From Mesostigma viride (lineage: Eukaryota > Streptophyta > Mesostigmatophyceae > Mesostigmatales > Mesostigmataceae): a stretch of 64,000 nucleotides of DNA. Positions 20,151 through 28,639 of this stretch are shown in pieces. The notes under the pieces were generated by a model. It searched no databases and was not told where the DNA came from. It worked only from the letters and a program-made list of their open reading frames with translations. The first letter of the stretch is position 1; the number at the start of each line of letters is the position of its first letter. The translations under genes were made by a program, and so were the position numbers. The stretch is taken from the NCBI GenBank assembly GCA_009746045.1, contig RPFO01000002.1, positions 898,240 through 962,239 of the forward strand. Direction: 5' to 3'.

Positions 20151-20185
20151 CCCATTATTACTTTTCTTTGGGGAGTGAGGGGAAG
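20151..20185 (-). other. polypurine tract candidate of Copia 2
   Basis: In the element's sense the bases just before the 3' LTR read CAAAGAAAAGTAATAATGGG, purine-rich apart from a few T and one C. This is the expected site for plus-strand primer formation. Confidence 0.5.
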
Positions 20186-20523
20186 ACTCTTCCCACAACC
20201 CACTCATATGCCAACCACTACGATAAGCAAGGTTCCCCACAGGGACAACCAGGACACTGAAAGAGATGCATTTATAAAAGCGCCCATAGCTCCTCCGTGT
20301 TGGATACAACATCCCCACTGGTTGGGTGCCTGTGTTAGGAAAACCATTGTCAGAAAAATATGACCACACGTTTTATTGACAAAGAACAAGCCATCAATAA
20401 AGGAGGACCCTTCTGACCTCAATCTTTAATGACGCAAAGAGAGTCTTACGGGTGGGACACTTCAGACCCTGCCCCCCATGACCACCCTCCTATCTGGTGC
20501 TAATAGCCCTAGGCTGAGGCACT

Positions 20524-20970
20524 TCACCCTCTGCCGTTATATGGGTTCATCAGCGTGTATAGGACTCTGTACTGAGGCCCTGCAGCCTGTGGCACTTTTG
20601 TGAGTGCATCTGCTGCATTGTCAGGGTCTCGGATGTGAGTCTTGGACTCCAGATAGGTACACTCCTGCTTGAGGACAATCCAGTCCAAATCGGTGTGCAC
20701 AGCCAAGGGGTTGTCCAGGAAAGAGAGAAGGGATTGACTGTCAGTCAGCAGATGGGATTTGACACCAGCATAACTACCAGCCTGATGCTGCAACCACACC
20801 AGCAGATGGTTCAAGTACCTGGCATGCAACACAGCTGAGACCACAGCACGGCATTCGCTACATTGCTGCTGACTGCCTTGCGCTTGTGGAGTCTGCTGAA
20901 CCAGGAAACCAAAGATTGCTTGCCAGTGGGGTTAGACAACATAAATAGCCTGCCTCTCTGGCTTGTACCT
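20524..20970 (-). CDS. Copia 2 RNase H, frameshifted
   Basis: Fragments in two frames supply RNase H: MDSSMESRVVTKVQAREAGY (catalytic Asp), then LLTDSQSLLSFLD (Asp), then HIRDPDNAADALTK (closing Asp motif) and YRVLYTLMNPYNGRG. It corresponds to the end of Copia 1 pol, which keeps the same order in one frame. Confidence 0.7.
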
Positions 20971-22811
20971 TAGTGACTACCCGTGACTCCATGGAACTGT
21001 CCATCATGCATGTGATGTGGATGGGTTGGAACAGATCCAAGCATGAAGAATAAGGGGAGGGCCATCATGCAACACCTGTTTAATAGCCCTGACCCTACCT
21101 CCATGAGGACATCATCATCCACTCTGCTGACCACTGCCAGATGAGGAGCACAAGTGGCACACAGCCAACCTAGCTTACCCCTAATAGTGGGACAGAGATC
21201 AGGAGTGATGTCAGAGGGAAGAACATCTTTGCAAGACATGACATACTCAGGGGATGCTTTGAGAGAACACACCCACTCCTTCTGCTCCTTAAACAGGTTC
21301 AGAATGATGCCACAGAACTTGACAGGATCTTTCCCCAGCTCCAGCTGCTTGCCTAATTCAAAGCTAGCAGACACTTGAGCAATGAAATCCTCCACAGCTG
21401 CCCTGGGACCAGTAATGAGCTGATCATCCCCATGCCACACAAACATCATCATACCAGCAGGATGAGGGATGGTGAAGAAACAAGGGTCAATATCATCATA
21501 CTGGGCCCCCAGCTTCAGGAAGACCTCTTGGGCAGACAGCCTAAAAATTTTAGGTGCTGACTGAAGCCCTTCTACCCCCAAGTTAGGCCTTAGATGAGGT
21601 TCCTTGATGTCCCCAGACCAGACTTTGGGAGTGTTTACCACATAGACTTGACCCCTCCACACCTTTTGGGCTATGTCAGGGTTGCCTTTAAGGAAGGCAC
21701 GCTTAATGTCAGTGGCTTTACACACGTAGTCCTTACCAGCATTCAGATGGTGAAGGAAAGTGGCCAACAGGACCTTAAGAGACGTCTGCTGAATACCAGG
21801 GGTATACAGTTCAGCCTCTGTTAGCTCAGTGGAGCCCCTGAACTCCGTGACACAAGGTCTGGCATGAAAAATGGGAGGTGTCCCATCTGCCTGGGGTTTA
21901 TGCTTGCAGACAAACTTCAGTCTGAGCTTTCTGGCCCCTTGTGGCAGTGCCTCAATCGGTGTTACAGGTGGTACCTGGGACTTACTACGTGGATCAGGAC
22001 AAACCCATTCCTCTCTAGCCCTGTTAAAGGCTTCCATCCATTTCAGAAAACCAATCTGCGTTTGACAGTCTTTGACCACATCATCATAGGACAAGGGAGA
22101 CATGGACGCTATGTCCCATCTACCAAGCCCAAACGCAGAGGGGTGTAGCTTCTGAGAATGAATGAGGGAATCAACACAGGGTTCCTGACCTGGGAGGTAT
22201 TTTATGTTGACAGCATTGATGGCTGCTTCCAGGCCATCACTGATCTGTGTTAAAGGAATTTTGAAATGGTCCAGGGTGACCTGCCCCACCCCAGTCACGC
22301 TCAACCTCCCAGCTGAGATGACTACTCCAGGGTATGAGACAAATGGTTCCCCCAGCAGTGCATTCCCCTTGTAGCCCTCTACTACCTGGAAGGGAGTGGG
22401 CACACCCAGAATGGGAATTAGCACTTGGCCTTTGACTGCCATTTTTGTTTTGCCTGAAAAATCTGACACTCTAGCCCAGGGCGAGCGTTGCAGACTTAGG
22501 CCAGATACAGCTTGTGCACTGATGATGCTCACCTGTGCCTGTGTGTCTACTGCCAGAATACTGGGATCCTGGTTAGATTCACCCACAGCATTGACTTGTG
22601 CTGCACCTGCTGCCATTTGTGCCTTGGCAGTGTGTGCTCTATGTAGAGCTTTTAGAGCCTCAGCAAATTTATTCCTGGGGACAACAGGATCTGCTGCTTC
22701 GCGTGGCTGTTCCTGAGATGAGGGAGGAGCGACCTGCTGCTCATCCAGTGCACGTTCCTCCTGCCCAGTTGGACCAGTGGGCTGTGGTGGGGCTGCACCA
22801 CTGAGGAACAC
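20970..22811 (-). CDS. pol: Copia 2 protease and reverse transcriptase
   Basis: The 613-residue frame begins with a disordered leader, then the protease-like motif ILAVDTQAQVSIISAQAV and GNALLGEPFVSYPG. Reverse transcriptase follows: LRLKFVCKHK, ATDIKRAFLKGNPDIAQ (catalytic Asp), VEGLQSAPKIF, and FVWHGDDQLITGP with HGDD in place of YVDD. Protease again lies after the separate integrase frame, as in Copia 1. The frame is lost near 20970, inside RNase H. Confidence 0.85.
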   Translation of the reverse strand: MFLSGAAPPQPTGPTGQEERALDEQQVAPPSSQEQPREAADPVVPRNKFAEALKALHRAHTAKAQMAAGAAQVNAVGESNQDPSILAVDTQAQVSIISAQAVSGLSLQRSPWARVSDFSGKTKMAVKGQVLIPILGVPTPFQVVEGYKGNALLGEPFVSYPGVVISAGRLSVTGVGQVTLDHFKIPLTQISDGLEAAINAVNIKYLPGQEPCVDSLIHSQKLHPSAFGLGRWDIASMSPLSYDDVVKDCQTQIGFLKWMEAFNRAREEWVCPDPRSKSQVPPVTPIEALPQGARKLRLKFVCKHKPQADGTPPIFHARPCVTEFRGSTELTEAELYTPGIQQTSLKVLLATFLHHLNAGKDYVCKATDIKRAFLKGNPDIAQKVWRGQVYVVNTPKVWSGDIKEPHLRPNLGVEGLQSAPKIFRLSAQEVFLKLGAQYDDIDPCFFTIPHPAGMMMFVWHGDDQLITGPRAAVEDFIAQVSASFELGKQLELGKDPVKFCGIILNLFKEQKEWVCSLKASPEYVMSCKDVLPSDITPDLCPTIRGKLGWLCATCAPHLAVVSRVDDDVLMEVGSGLLNRCCMMALPLFFMLGSVPTHPHHMHDGQFHGVTGSH

Positions 22812-22998
22812 AGGAGCGTCTATGGTTGTGTTGCTTGCATCAGCTATGTCCCTGCCAATTCACTGGGTGAGACCAACCCACCAGACTGAGGCTCTGAATC
22901 CATGTCCAAGAATTCTACCCCTGACACGTCTGCCAAAGGAGGGTAATAAAGCTTCAGTCTATGCTTGCCAACCATTCGCTCTCTGTGATGCTGAATAG

Positions 22999-24132
22999 TC
23001 ACCGTGTCACCTGTTTCTGACAACCTGATGATTTCAGCTGGACCATGCCATCTACCAGAGTGGGCTTTGTTCCCTTCCCCTCCCTATAGTAGAGTACCTG
23101 ATCCCCCACTTCAAACACAGGCCTGGCATTACTCTTATCCTTTTTTGCCAGCAACTTGGCCAAGTGTTGCCTTTGCGTGTTGTAGTGGTCTAGTACCTCC
23201 TGAGAGTAGCTACCTGATTGCAGGCCAATTGATGTGATTTCACCAAAAGGAGAAGACATGAGGGGCTTGGTGTTCAGAGTTCTGCACACCTCAGCTGCCC
23301 ACGCTGTCCTATCAGCATAGCTCCCAGACTCTGCTGTCCTGGACTCATTTTTCTTTATGAGGTCCCTGATAGCACGCATGGTACGTTCAATCATCCCCTG
23401 GCGTTCATGATCTTGAGCCCCAGCAATGTCTATCTTGGGCAGATCAGGATAATCTTGTATCCACGTGAACTGCTGATCCAGCATTAATTTTTCCTGAGGA
23501 TGATACCGTGCTAGTGCAATCAGCAGGGCTCTGTGCAGTTGTTCATTGGCCATGCCTGGCAAGGGTTCTATCACCACAAACCTAGACCAGGCATCTTTTA
23601 GGACCAAGTAATACACCGTGTCCTTCACCAGGTGTATCACATCCCCTACTAGCTTTCCTCTAGCCAGTGGTGGGGTGGCCACATGCCATCTCTTGGGTTT
23701 AGGTGCATGCAGTTGGCACGCTTCACAGTGCTTCCTGACATGCCTGCACATCTGTTCCAGGTCACGGCCATCAATTTTATTGGCCAGCCTTTCTGCCACT
23801 GCCTCATGCCCCATTGCCTTGTGTAGCTGTTGGGCTAACCTGGCATAGGATATAACCTTATCTGCTGCTGCATCTAAGGAGGCTATAGTGGGATCTTGGG
23901 CCACCTGTGCTAACGTCATGTCATAAGCCAGGTCCCAATCCACTTCCTCACTGTCAGGCAACACAGAGCAAATAGAAGGTACACGGCCATTGAGAAACCA
24001 GGGTACAGGAGACTTACAGTCGTCCTGAGTGCTGGCTTGTTTGTTGGGGCGCCCCGTGAGGCTCCCTTCCTGGGCTTGTTGCAGCGTCCCCCTGCAGGTA
24101 ACGGGTGGCGGGGCTCCCAGCAACCTGGGCAC
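22999..24132 (-). CDS. Copia 2 integrase
   Basis: Zinc-binding residues appear as LHKAMGHEAV and HCEACQLH. The catalytic triad is visible as the Asp in LVGDVIHL, the Asp in LMLDQQFTW and the Glu in GMIERTMRAIRDLI. A C-terminal strand VFEVGDQVLYYREGKG resembles the DNA-binding end of integrases. A frameshift near 23070 sends the true continuation (AEIIRLSETGDTVTIQHHRE) into another frame, which leads on to the protease segment. Confidence 0.85.
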   Translation of the reverse strand: MPRLLGAPPPVTCRGTLQQAQEGSLTGRPNKQASTQDDCKSPVPWFLNGRVPSICSVLPDSEEVDWDLAYDMTLAQVAQDPTIASLDAAADKVISYARLAQQLHKAMGHEAVAERLANKIDGRDLEQMCRHVRKHCEACQLHAPKPKRWHVATPPLARGKLVGDVIHLVKDTVYYLVLKDAWSRFVVIEPLPGMANEQLHRALLIALARYHPQEKLMLDQQFTWIQDYPDLPKIDIAGAQDHERQGMIERTMRAIRDLIKKNESRTAESGSYADRTAWAAEVCRTLNTKPLMSSPFGEITSIGLQSGSYSQEVLDHYNTQRQHLAKLLAKKDKSNARPVFEVGDQVLYYREGKGTKPTLVDGMVQLKSSGCQKQVTR

Positions 24133-24139
24133 ACATCCA

Positions 24140-24983
24140 CATCAGATCCAAGTTCGGGTTTGCCCTTCCAGCAATCATCCCTCTCATGCCCCTTGCATGA
24201 GCACCTGGTGCAGTACAGGGTGGAGTCATGAGGCTTACCTTTCTGACTAGGCCCCTGGGAGGGCCCTGCCTTACTGCCTGGGTTCCCCTTTCCCCCCTTG
24301 TCTGATTTCCCTGCTGCTTGGATGACCCCCCTGCCTTCTTACCTTGCTGGGGACCCTTGAACACCGCCTTGACCTGAGCTACCACCTCCTTGATGAGCTT
24401 CTTCCTGCTAGGACCTGCACCGTCCTGACCCCCCCCCTTGGACCTTGTTAACCTTGGGTTCCTTGACAGTTGAGAAGGGTTCTAGGCTCTGCTGAATGAA
24501 CAACATGGCCCCCCTAAAATCATCCCACTTGTCTTTAAGGCCAGCCAGCAGAACTGCATTGGTGTTCTTGTCCAGCTCAGCTTTGGTGAGCCACTGATGG
24601 ATCAGGTACTTAGAGTTGAGTTTCTTCAACTCCTCGTCCCTGTCTATGTACAGGACAACTGTTTGTTGTCACGTACGTAGTCAGACTTGTTGACTTTGTA
24701 CGAGGCCAACCAGTTGAACCCCTTGAGAGCCTGCAGGTGTTCCCCCTTGGTCAACAGCCCTTTTAGGTCTGCTATGAATTCTGTGAAGATTTGCACCTCC
24801 TCAGCCCCAGGTGTGCTGCCCTCCTCTCATACATCTGAACCATTTGTTTTATGCTGGGTGCAGATTGGTGGATCGTGTTAGACACCCTGAGAGCAGGAAA
24901 CCAATCACGGATGTTATCATGGGACCAGGAATGTTCTATCTTGAAAAGAAACTCAAGTGCATCCTCCTGCACAAATCCCTCAG
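24140..24983 (-). CDS. gag: Copia 2 gag with zinc knuckle, frameshifted
   Basis: Fragments read EDALEFLFKIEHSWSHDNIR, then AELDKNTNAVLLAGLKDKWD, then a lysine/glutamine-rich linker and CTRCSCKGHERDDC (CX2CX4HX4C). These match the gag order of Copia 1 but lie in at least three frames. Confidence 0.6.
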
Positions 24984-25583
24984 CTAGACCTGGGAAGGTA
25001 ATCCTATCTTCCCTACGGGATGCATCAAACCTGGGTCGCTGTGGTACAGCGACAGCCGCTTGTGCTGCTGCTGCTGCTGCTGCTGCGGTTGCTGTTGCTG
25101 ATGCTGCCGCCGCTGCTGCTGCTGCTGCTGCTGTTGCTGATGCTGTGGCTGCTGCTGCTGCTGGGTTGTCGCTCCAGCGTTGCTGCCGCCCGCCATACCC
25201 CCGGTGCTTGCTGGTGCCCCTCCCCCTGGTGCTCCCCCGTCCTTCCCCTCGTCACCATCCTCCTCTGGATGCGACCGCTGGGGCGTAGACGATGGTCCAC
25301 ACCCCTCCTGCCACTTTCCTTGTCGGACCCGCTTGGCGGCCCTCAGCAGTTGCTCGACTGCCTCTGCTGCCCGCGCCCGCTTGGTCGGGTTGGCTTCCGC
25401 TGCGTCCAGCTCCTGGTGGAGTAGTGCAGCGATGCGGTCCAGCTCCAGGTCCGTGTCGGTCTGCACCGTGTGTGTGGGTGTGGGGGGTGGGGGGTGGGGT
25501 GTGTCTGCGCCAGCGCGAACACGCTCACGCGCGTTTAACAAGGCCGCTCCTCGCTGGGCTCTTGCTGGCTGCGGGGTGCGCAT
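24984..25583 (-). CDS. Copia 2 N-terminal gag extension with poly-Gln
   Basis: The 199-residue frame has DLELDRIAALLHQELDAAEA, a basic helix RAAEAVEQLLRAAKRVRQGK, then a Gln tract coded by CAG/CAA (about 25050-25165). It runs into the gag core at 24984. Copia 1 gag has no such extension. Confidence 0.5.
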   Translation of the reverse strand: MRTPQPARAQRGAALLNARERVRAGADTPHPPPPTPTHTVQTDTDLELDRIAALLHQELDAAEANPTKRARAAEAVEQLLRAAKRVRQGKWQEGCGPSSTPQRSHPEEDGDEGKDGGAPGGGAPASTGGMAGGSNAGATTQQQQQPQHQQQQQQQQQRRQHQQQQPQQQQQQQHKRLSLYHSDPGLMHPVGKIGLPSQV

Positions 25584-26060
25584 GAAGTCCAGTACCGCGT
25601 CCTCGGCAGCGGCTCATGTGGCGCCAGACCACGCTCAAAACGGATTGCGTCTCCGAATTCTCCCTGCAGAGCCCAGGTCCTGGCCGCCTCCTGATACCTG
25701 CGCAGAGCCCGCTCCTCCTTACGCATGCGCCTGTCTAGGCACGTGCGTTCCGCCTGCTCTTCCTCGCCAGCCTGGCCTCCTGCTCCCTCCTCGCCGGGCC
25801 CACCATTGCTGCCAGTGCCGCCTCCGACCTCTTCATGGCCGCGTCCAGACGCGCCTGATGACGCCGGGTCTTCTCCGTGGCATCGTGCGCCTTCGCACGA
25901 AGTCGCCGCAGCTCCCGATGCTGCGCCTCCCTGGCTGCGCGCTCCCTAGCCAAACTGTTCTCAGCCATGGACCGCACCATTGCCCTCTTTGCCTTCCGCT
26001 GGCAATGCCTGGTGTACTCGATCTTGGCCAGTCGCTCGGCCTCGACCATGGCCGGGTCCA

Positions 26061-26795
26061 TCAAAACCAGCTCCTCCCCCGCGCTCCTGGCTGCATCTCC
26101 ACCGATGAGTCGTCTCCTGCAACACATCCCCAGCCATGCGCCGAAAGTTGCGCGCTGTGCGCCTGTGAGCAAAGTGTAGAGCTCGTTCTTCTTGCGTAGA
26201 ACGTAGGGGGCGCCTCGCGCGCACCTGTCGGTCCCGCGCGCAGGCCTGCCCTGGCCACGCGATCCCGCTCCTGCTGCCGCTCCGCGAGCACCCGGGCTGT
26301 CCTGTCCATCTCAGTCTCTGCCCGCAGCTGAGCCTCGCGCTGAGCCTCCAGCTCGCGCTGTTGCTCCAGCTCTCTGCGGAGCTGGGCCTCCTGCCGAATG
26401 CGCTCTGCCTCCCGGCGGAGCAGCTCCTCTCGCCGCTCCCTATCCTCAGGCAGCTCAAGATCGACTAGGTCTTCGTCCTCGTTGTAGCCGTCCGACGGGA
26501 TATCCCCCAAAACTGGCACCACCCTCCCCGGCCCAGTTATTAACTCGGGTGCCGTGGGCTGCCCTTCAGCCGGTGGCGCGTTGGGTCGCCAGACATTGTA
26601 GGTCGGCGGTCTCAACGCCAGCTGGTCGAGGTACCGCGGGTCCTCGTCCGAGGACGAGCGACCACTGCCGGCATCGCTGCCAGCGTGATCACCCCTATCC
26701 TGCCGGCCCCTCACTGCCGCCCTGTAGTCCATATCCTCGGACGAGGGCGACAGACTTGACTCCGAAGAGTAATCGGTATTGGAAACGTTCGACAT
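26061..26795 (-). CDS. Copia 2 first ORF: acidic then coiled coil
   Basis: The first ATG after the 5' LTR (50 bp away) starts MSNVSNTDYSSESSLSPSSE. A Ser/Asp-rich leader and DEDLVDLELPEDRERREELL are followed by a long charged helix (RREAERIRQEAQLRRELEQQ) typical of a coiled coil. Coding character continues into another frame near 26180, and helix-like sequence runs on to 25735. No enzyme motif was seen. It is probably part of the particle protein. Confidence 0.5.
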   Translation of the reverse strand: MSNVSNTDYSSESSLSPSSEDMDYRAAVRGRQDRGDHAGSDAGSGRSSSDEDPRYLDQLALRPPTYNVWRPNAPPAEGQPTAPELITGPGRVVPVLGDIPSDGYNEDEDLVDLELPEDRERREELLRREAERIRQEAQLRRELEQQRELEAQREAQLRAETEMDRTARVLAERQQERDRVARAGLRAGPTGAREAPPTFYARRTSSTLCSQAHSAQLSAHGWGCVAGDDSSVEMQPGARGRSWF

Positions 26796-26845
26796 TTTAA
26801 AAATGAGAGAGTAGTATAAAAACTGTGAGAGTTTTTATAAATGCA

Positions 26846-27366
26846 AGTTATGGCACTCGTGCAATGGATGCGAACGTGTGTTGGATTATGCAATGGCTGG
26901 CATAATATCAACCCATGCAAGCTTGCCAAGCTGGATTGCATGGGCACGTAGGTTAGGGTAACCTAGCTATCCTGCACTAGTGCTAACCAATGAGATGCTG
27001 GTTCCGTCCAGCTAGATCTACTCCAGCTAGGACTGATACGATGCCCGCAGGCACCGACTGCCTAACAGCACTACGTGGATGGTCCTGGACCTCACCTAGG
27101 ACCTCCGTACAGGACTAGCACTGCAACCACCTTGTGGTCTGCATCACAGCTCATAAACCCTACCACGTGAATACCCACGTGCGTGTGCCCTACATATCTC
27201 AGTGCTAATATCTAGCACCCACGTGCCCAATATGGCACGTGCGGATCTAAACCCTAGTAGAGATATGTCCAGTGTACTACACCACCGTCCATGTCCGTAT
27301 CCCACTTGGGAGACGGGGACAACGCCACGTGTACTGATAGTCTAGGCCTGAAGTCCTAGAATAACT
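26846..27366 (-). repeat. 5' LTR of Copia 2
   Basis: This copy is 99.6% identical to 19630-20150 and carries the same five CACGTG boxes. In the element's sense it starts AGTTATTCTAGG and ends GCCATAACT, followed by TGCATTTATAAAAACTCTC. That stretch would have to act as primer-binding site, but I could not match it to a tRNA. Confidence 0.95.
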
Positions 27367-27928
27367 ACCTGCGGCGGCACCGCCTTATCACCCGCCGCCA
27401 CCGGCACCCGCGGCGGCATCGCCTTATTACCAGACGCCACCGGCACCCGCGGCGGCACCGCCTTATTACCAGCCGCCACCGGCACCCGCGGCGGCACCGC
27501 CTTATTACCCGCCGCCACCGGCACCCGCGGCGGCACCGCTTTACCAGCCGCCACCGGCACCCGCGGCGGCACCGCCTTATTACCCGCCGTCACCGGCACC
27601 CGCGGCGGCACCGCTTTACCCGCCACCAACGGCAGCCGCCCAGGCACCGTATGCGCAGCCACCGGCACAAGTACTAGGATGGTACCAGCAGGTCCTGGCA
27701 CCGGCAACCGCGCCGGCACCGTTGACGCAGCCACAGTATGCGCCGGCACCATACACGCCGGCACCATACACGCCGGCACCATACGCGCAGCCACCAGCAG
27801 CTGCAGCCGCGGGATGGTACCAACAGCCACCGGCACCGGCGACATCAGCGGCTGCCGCTTGGCAGCAGCCTCCCTCGATGACATTGGCATGGCAGCCGGC
27901 ACCATTGCCGCAACCTCGTTACTACTGA
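27367..27928 (+). pseudogene. proline-rich 3' part of the host gene
   Basis: The frame starting at 27368 reads PAPAAAPPYHPPPPAPAAAS and continues as tandem PPYYxPPPAPAAA units (five or six), then APYTPAPYTPAPYAQPP and a tail with GWYQQ twice, ending PQPRYY at a TGA. The C-terminal Tyr/Pro/Gln composition is typical of a disordered, possibly condensate-forming region. It follows directly on the 5' part at 18074-19629 once Copia 2 is removed. Confidence 0.6.
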
Positions 27929-28639
27929 CCGTTTTCATGTGAAGCAACCGTTTCTTGATATGGCATTCCATTGACACTATATCTAGGCTATGTGTTGCAC
28001 GGATGCAACATGCTATTAATTATCTGGGCGTCCCGGTCATGGTAGGCTAGAGTATTTGTTCAAGAGGAACTGGGCGCAAAAGCCGCGGAGCTGTCTAGTC
28101 CAGGATATTGGACTGATTGATAATAAGGGCGTTATTAGCCATGCACGCCCAACAATGTCTCTTTGGACATTTTAAAATATTATACATGCACCTTTGCCAT
28201 TATAATTGGCGGCCTGTGTTAGCACCAATAGCTCAGTACACCCAAGTGCATGCATGCTACATCACTACCTCAAAATTCATTGTTGGTATTGAAATGTTTC
28301 CATGCCCGGGGAGGGCTTCATGCATTATGTGAGAAGATTGTATGAAATTACTGCATGGTACACTTCCCTGGCAAATACAATCACGTTCCGCGCATTACAG
28401 TCATCGTGTCCACGCTCATGCATTATATGGAAGTAAGCATGACATCATGAAGGGCACCGTCACGAGCATCACCCGGTAAATGTCCTGCAGGGTGGTACCA
28501 AATAGGTTGAAAACAGTTGAATACGTAGGGAATCAATGTCAGCCACATATTGGCCCGTACAAGGGACCCAAATCAACTTATCATCTTGAGTCGGCATCAA
28601 AAGTGTCCTAAATTTCGCAATTTGTCCTAATCCAGCGCA
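27929..28639. other. no gene seen
   Basis: AT-rich 3' flank of the split host gene. No supported frame or repeat was found. It may include the unlocated left end of the relic at 28640-30554. Confidence 0.4.

Larger units (their letters stand above)
19630..27366 (-). mobile_element. Copia-type LTR retrotransposon 2, complete with LTRs
   Basis: The 7737-bp element lies in minus orientation, flanked by the 5-bp target duplication ACCTG (19625-19629 and 27367-27371). The 521-bp LTRs differ at two positions only. Their ends are AGTTAT and ATAACT, an inverted hexamer in place of the usual TG...CA. Internal genes on the minus strand: a charged coiled-coil ORF (26795), a Gln-rich ORF (25583), gag with zinc knuckle, integrase (24132-22999), protease plus RT (22811-20970) and RNase H (20970-20524). 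Frame changes separate most of these, so this copy is probably not autonomous despite its young LTRs. Confidence 0.9.
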
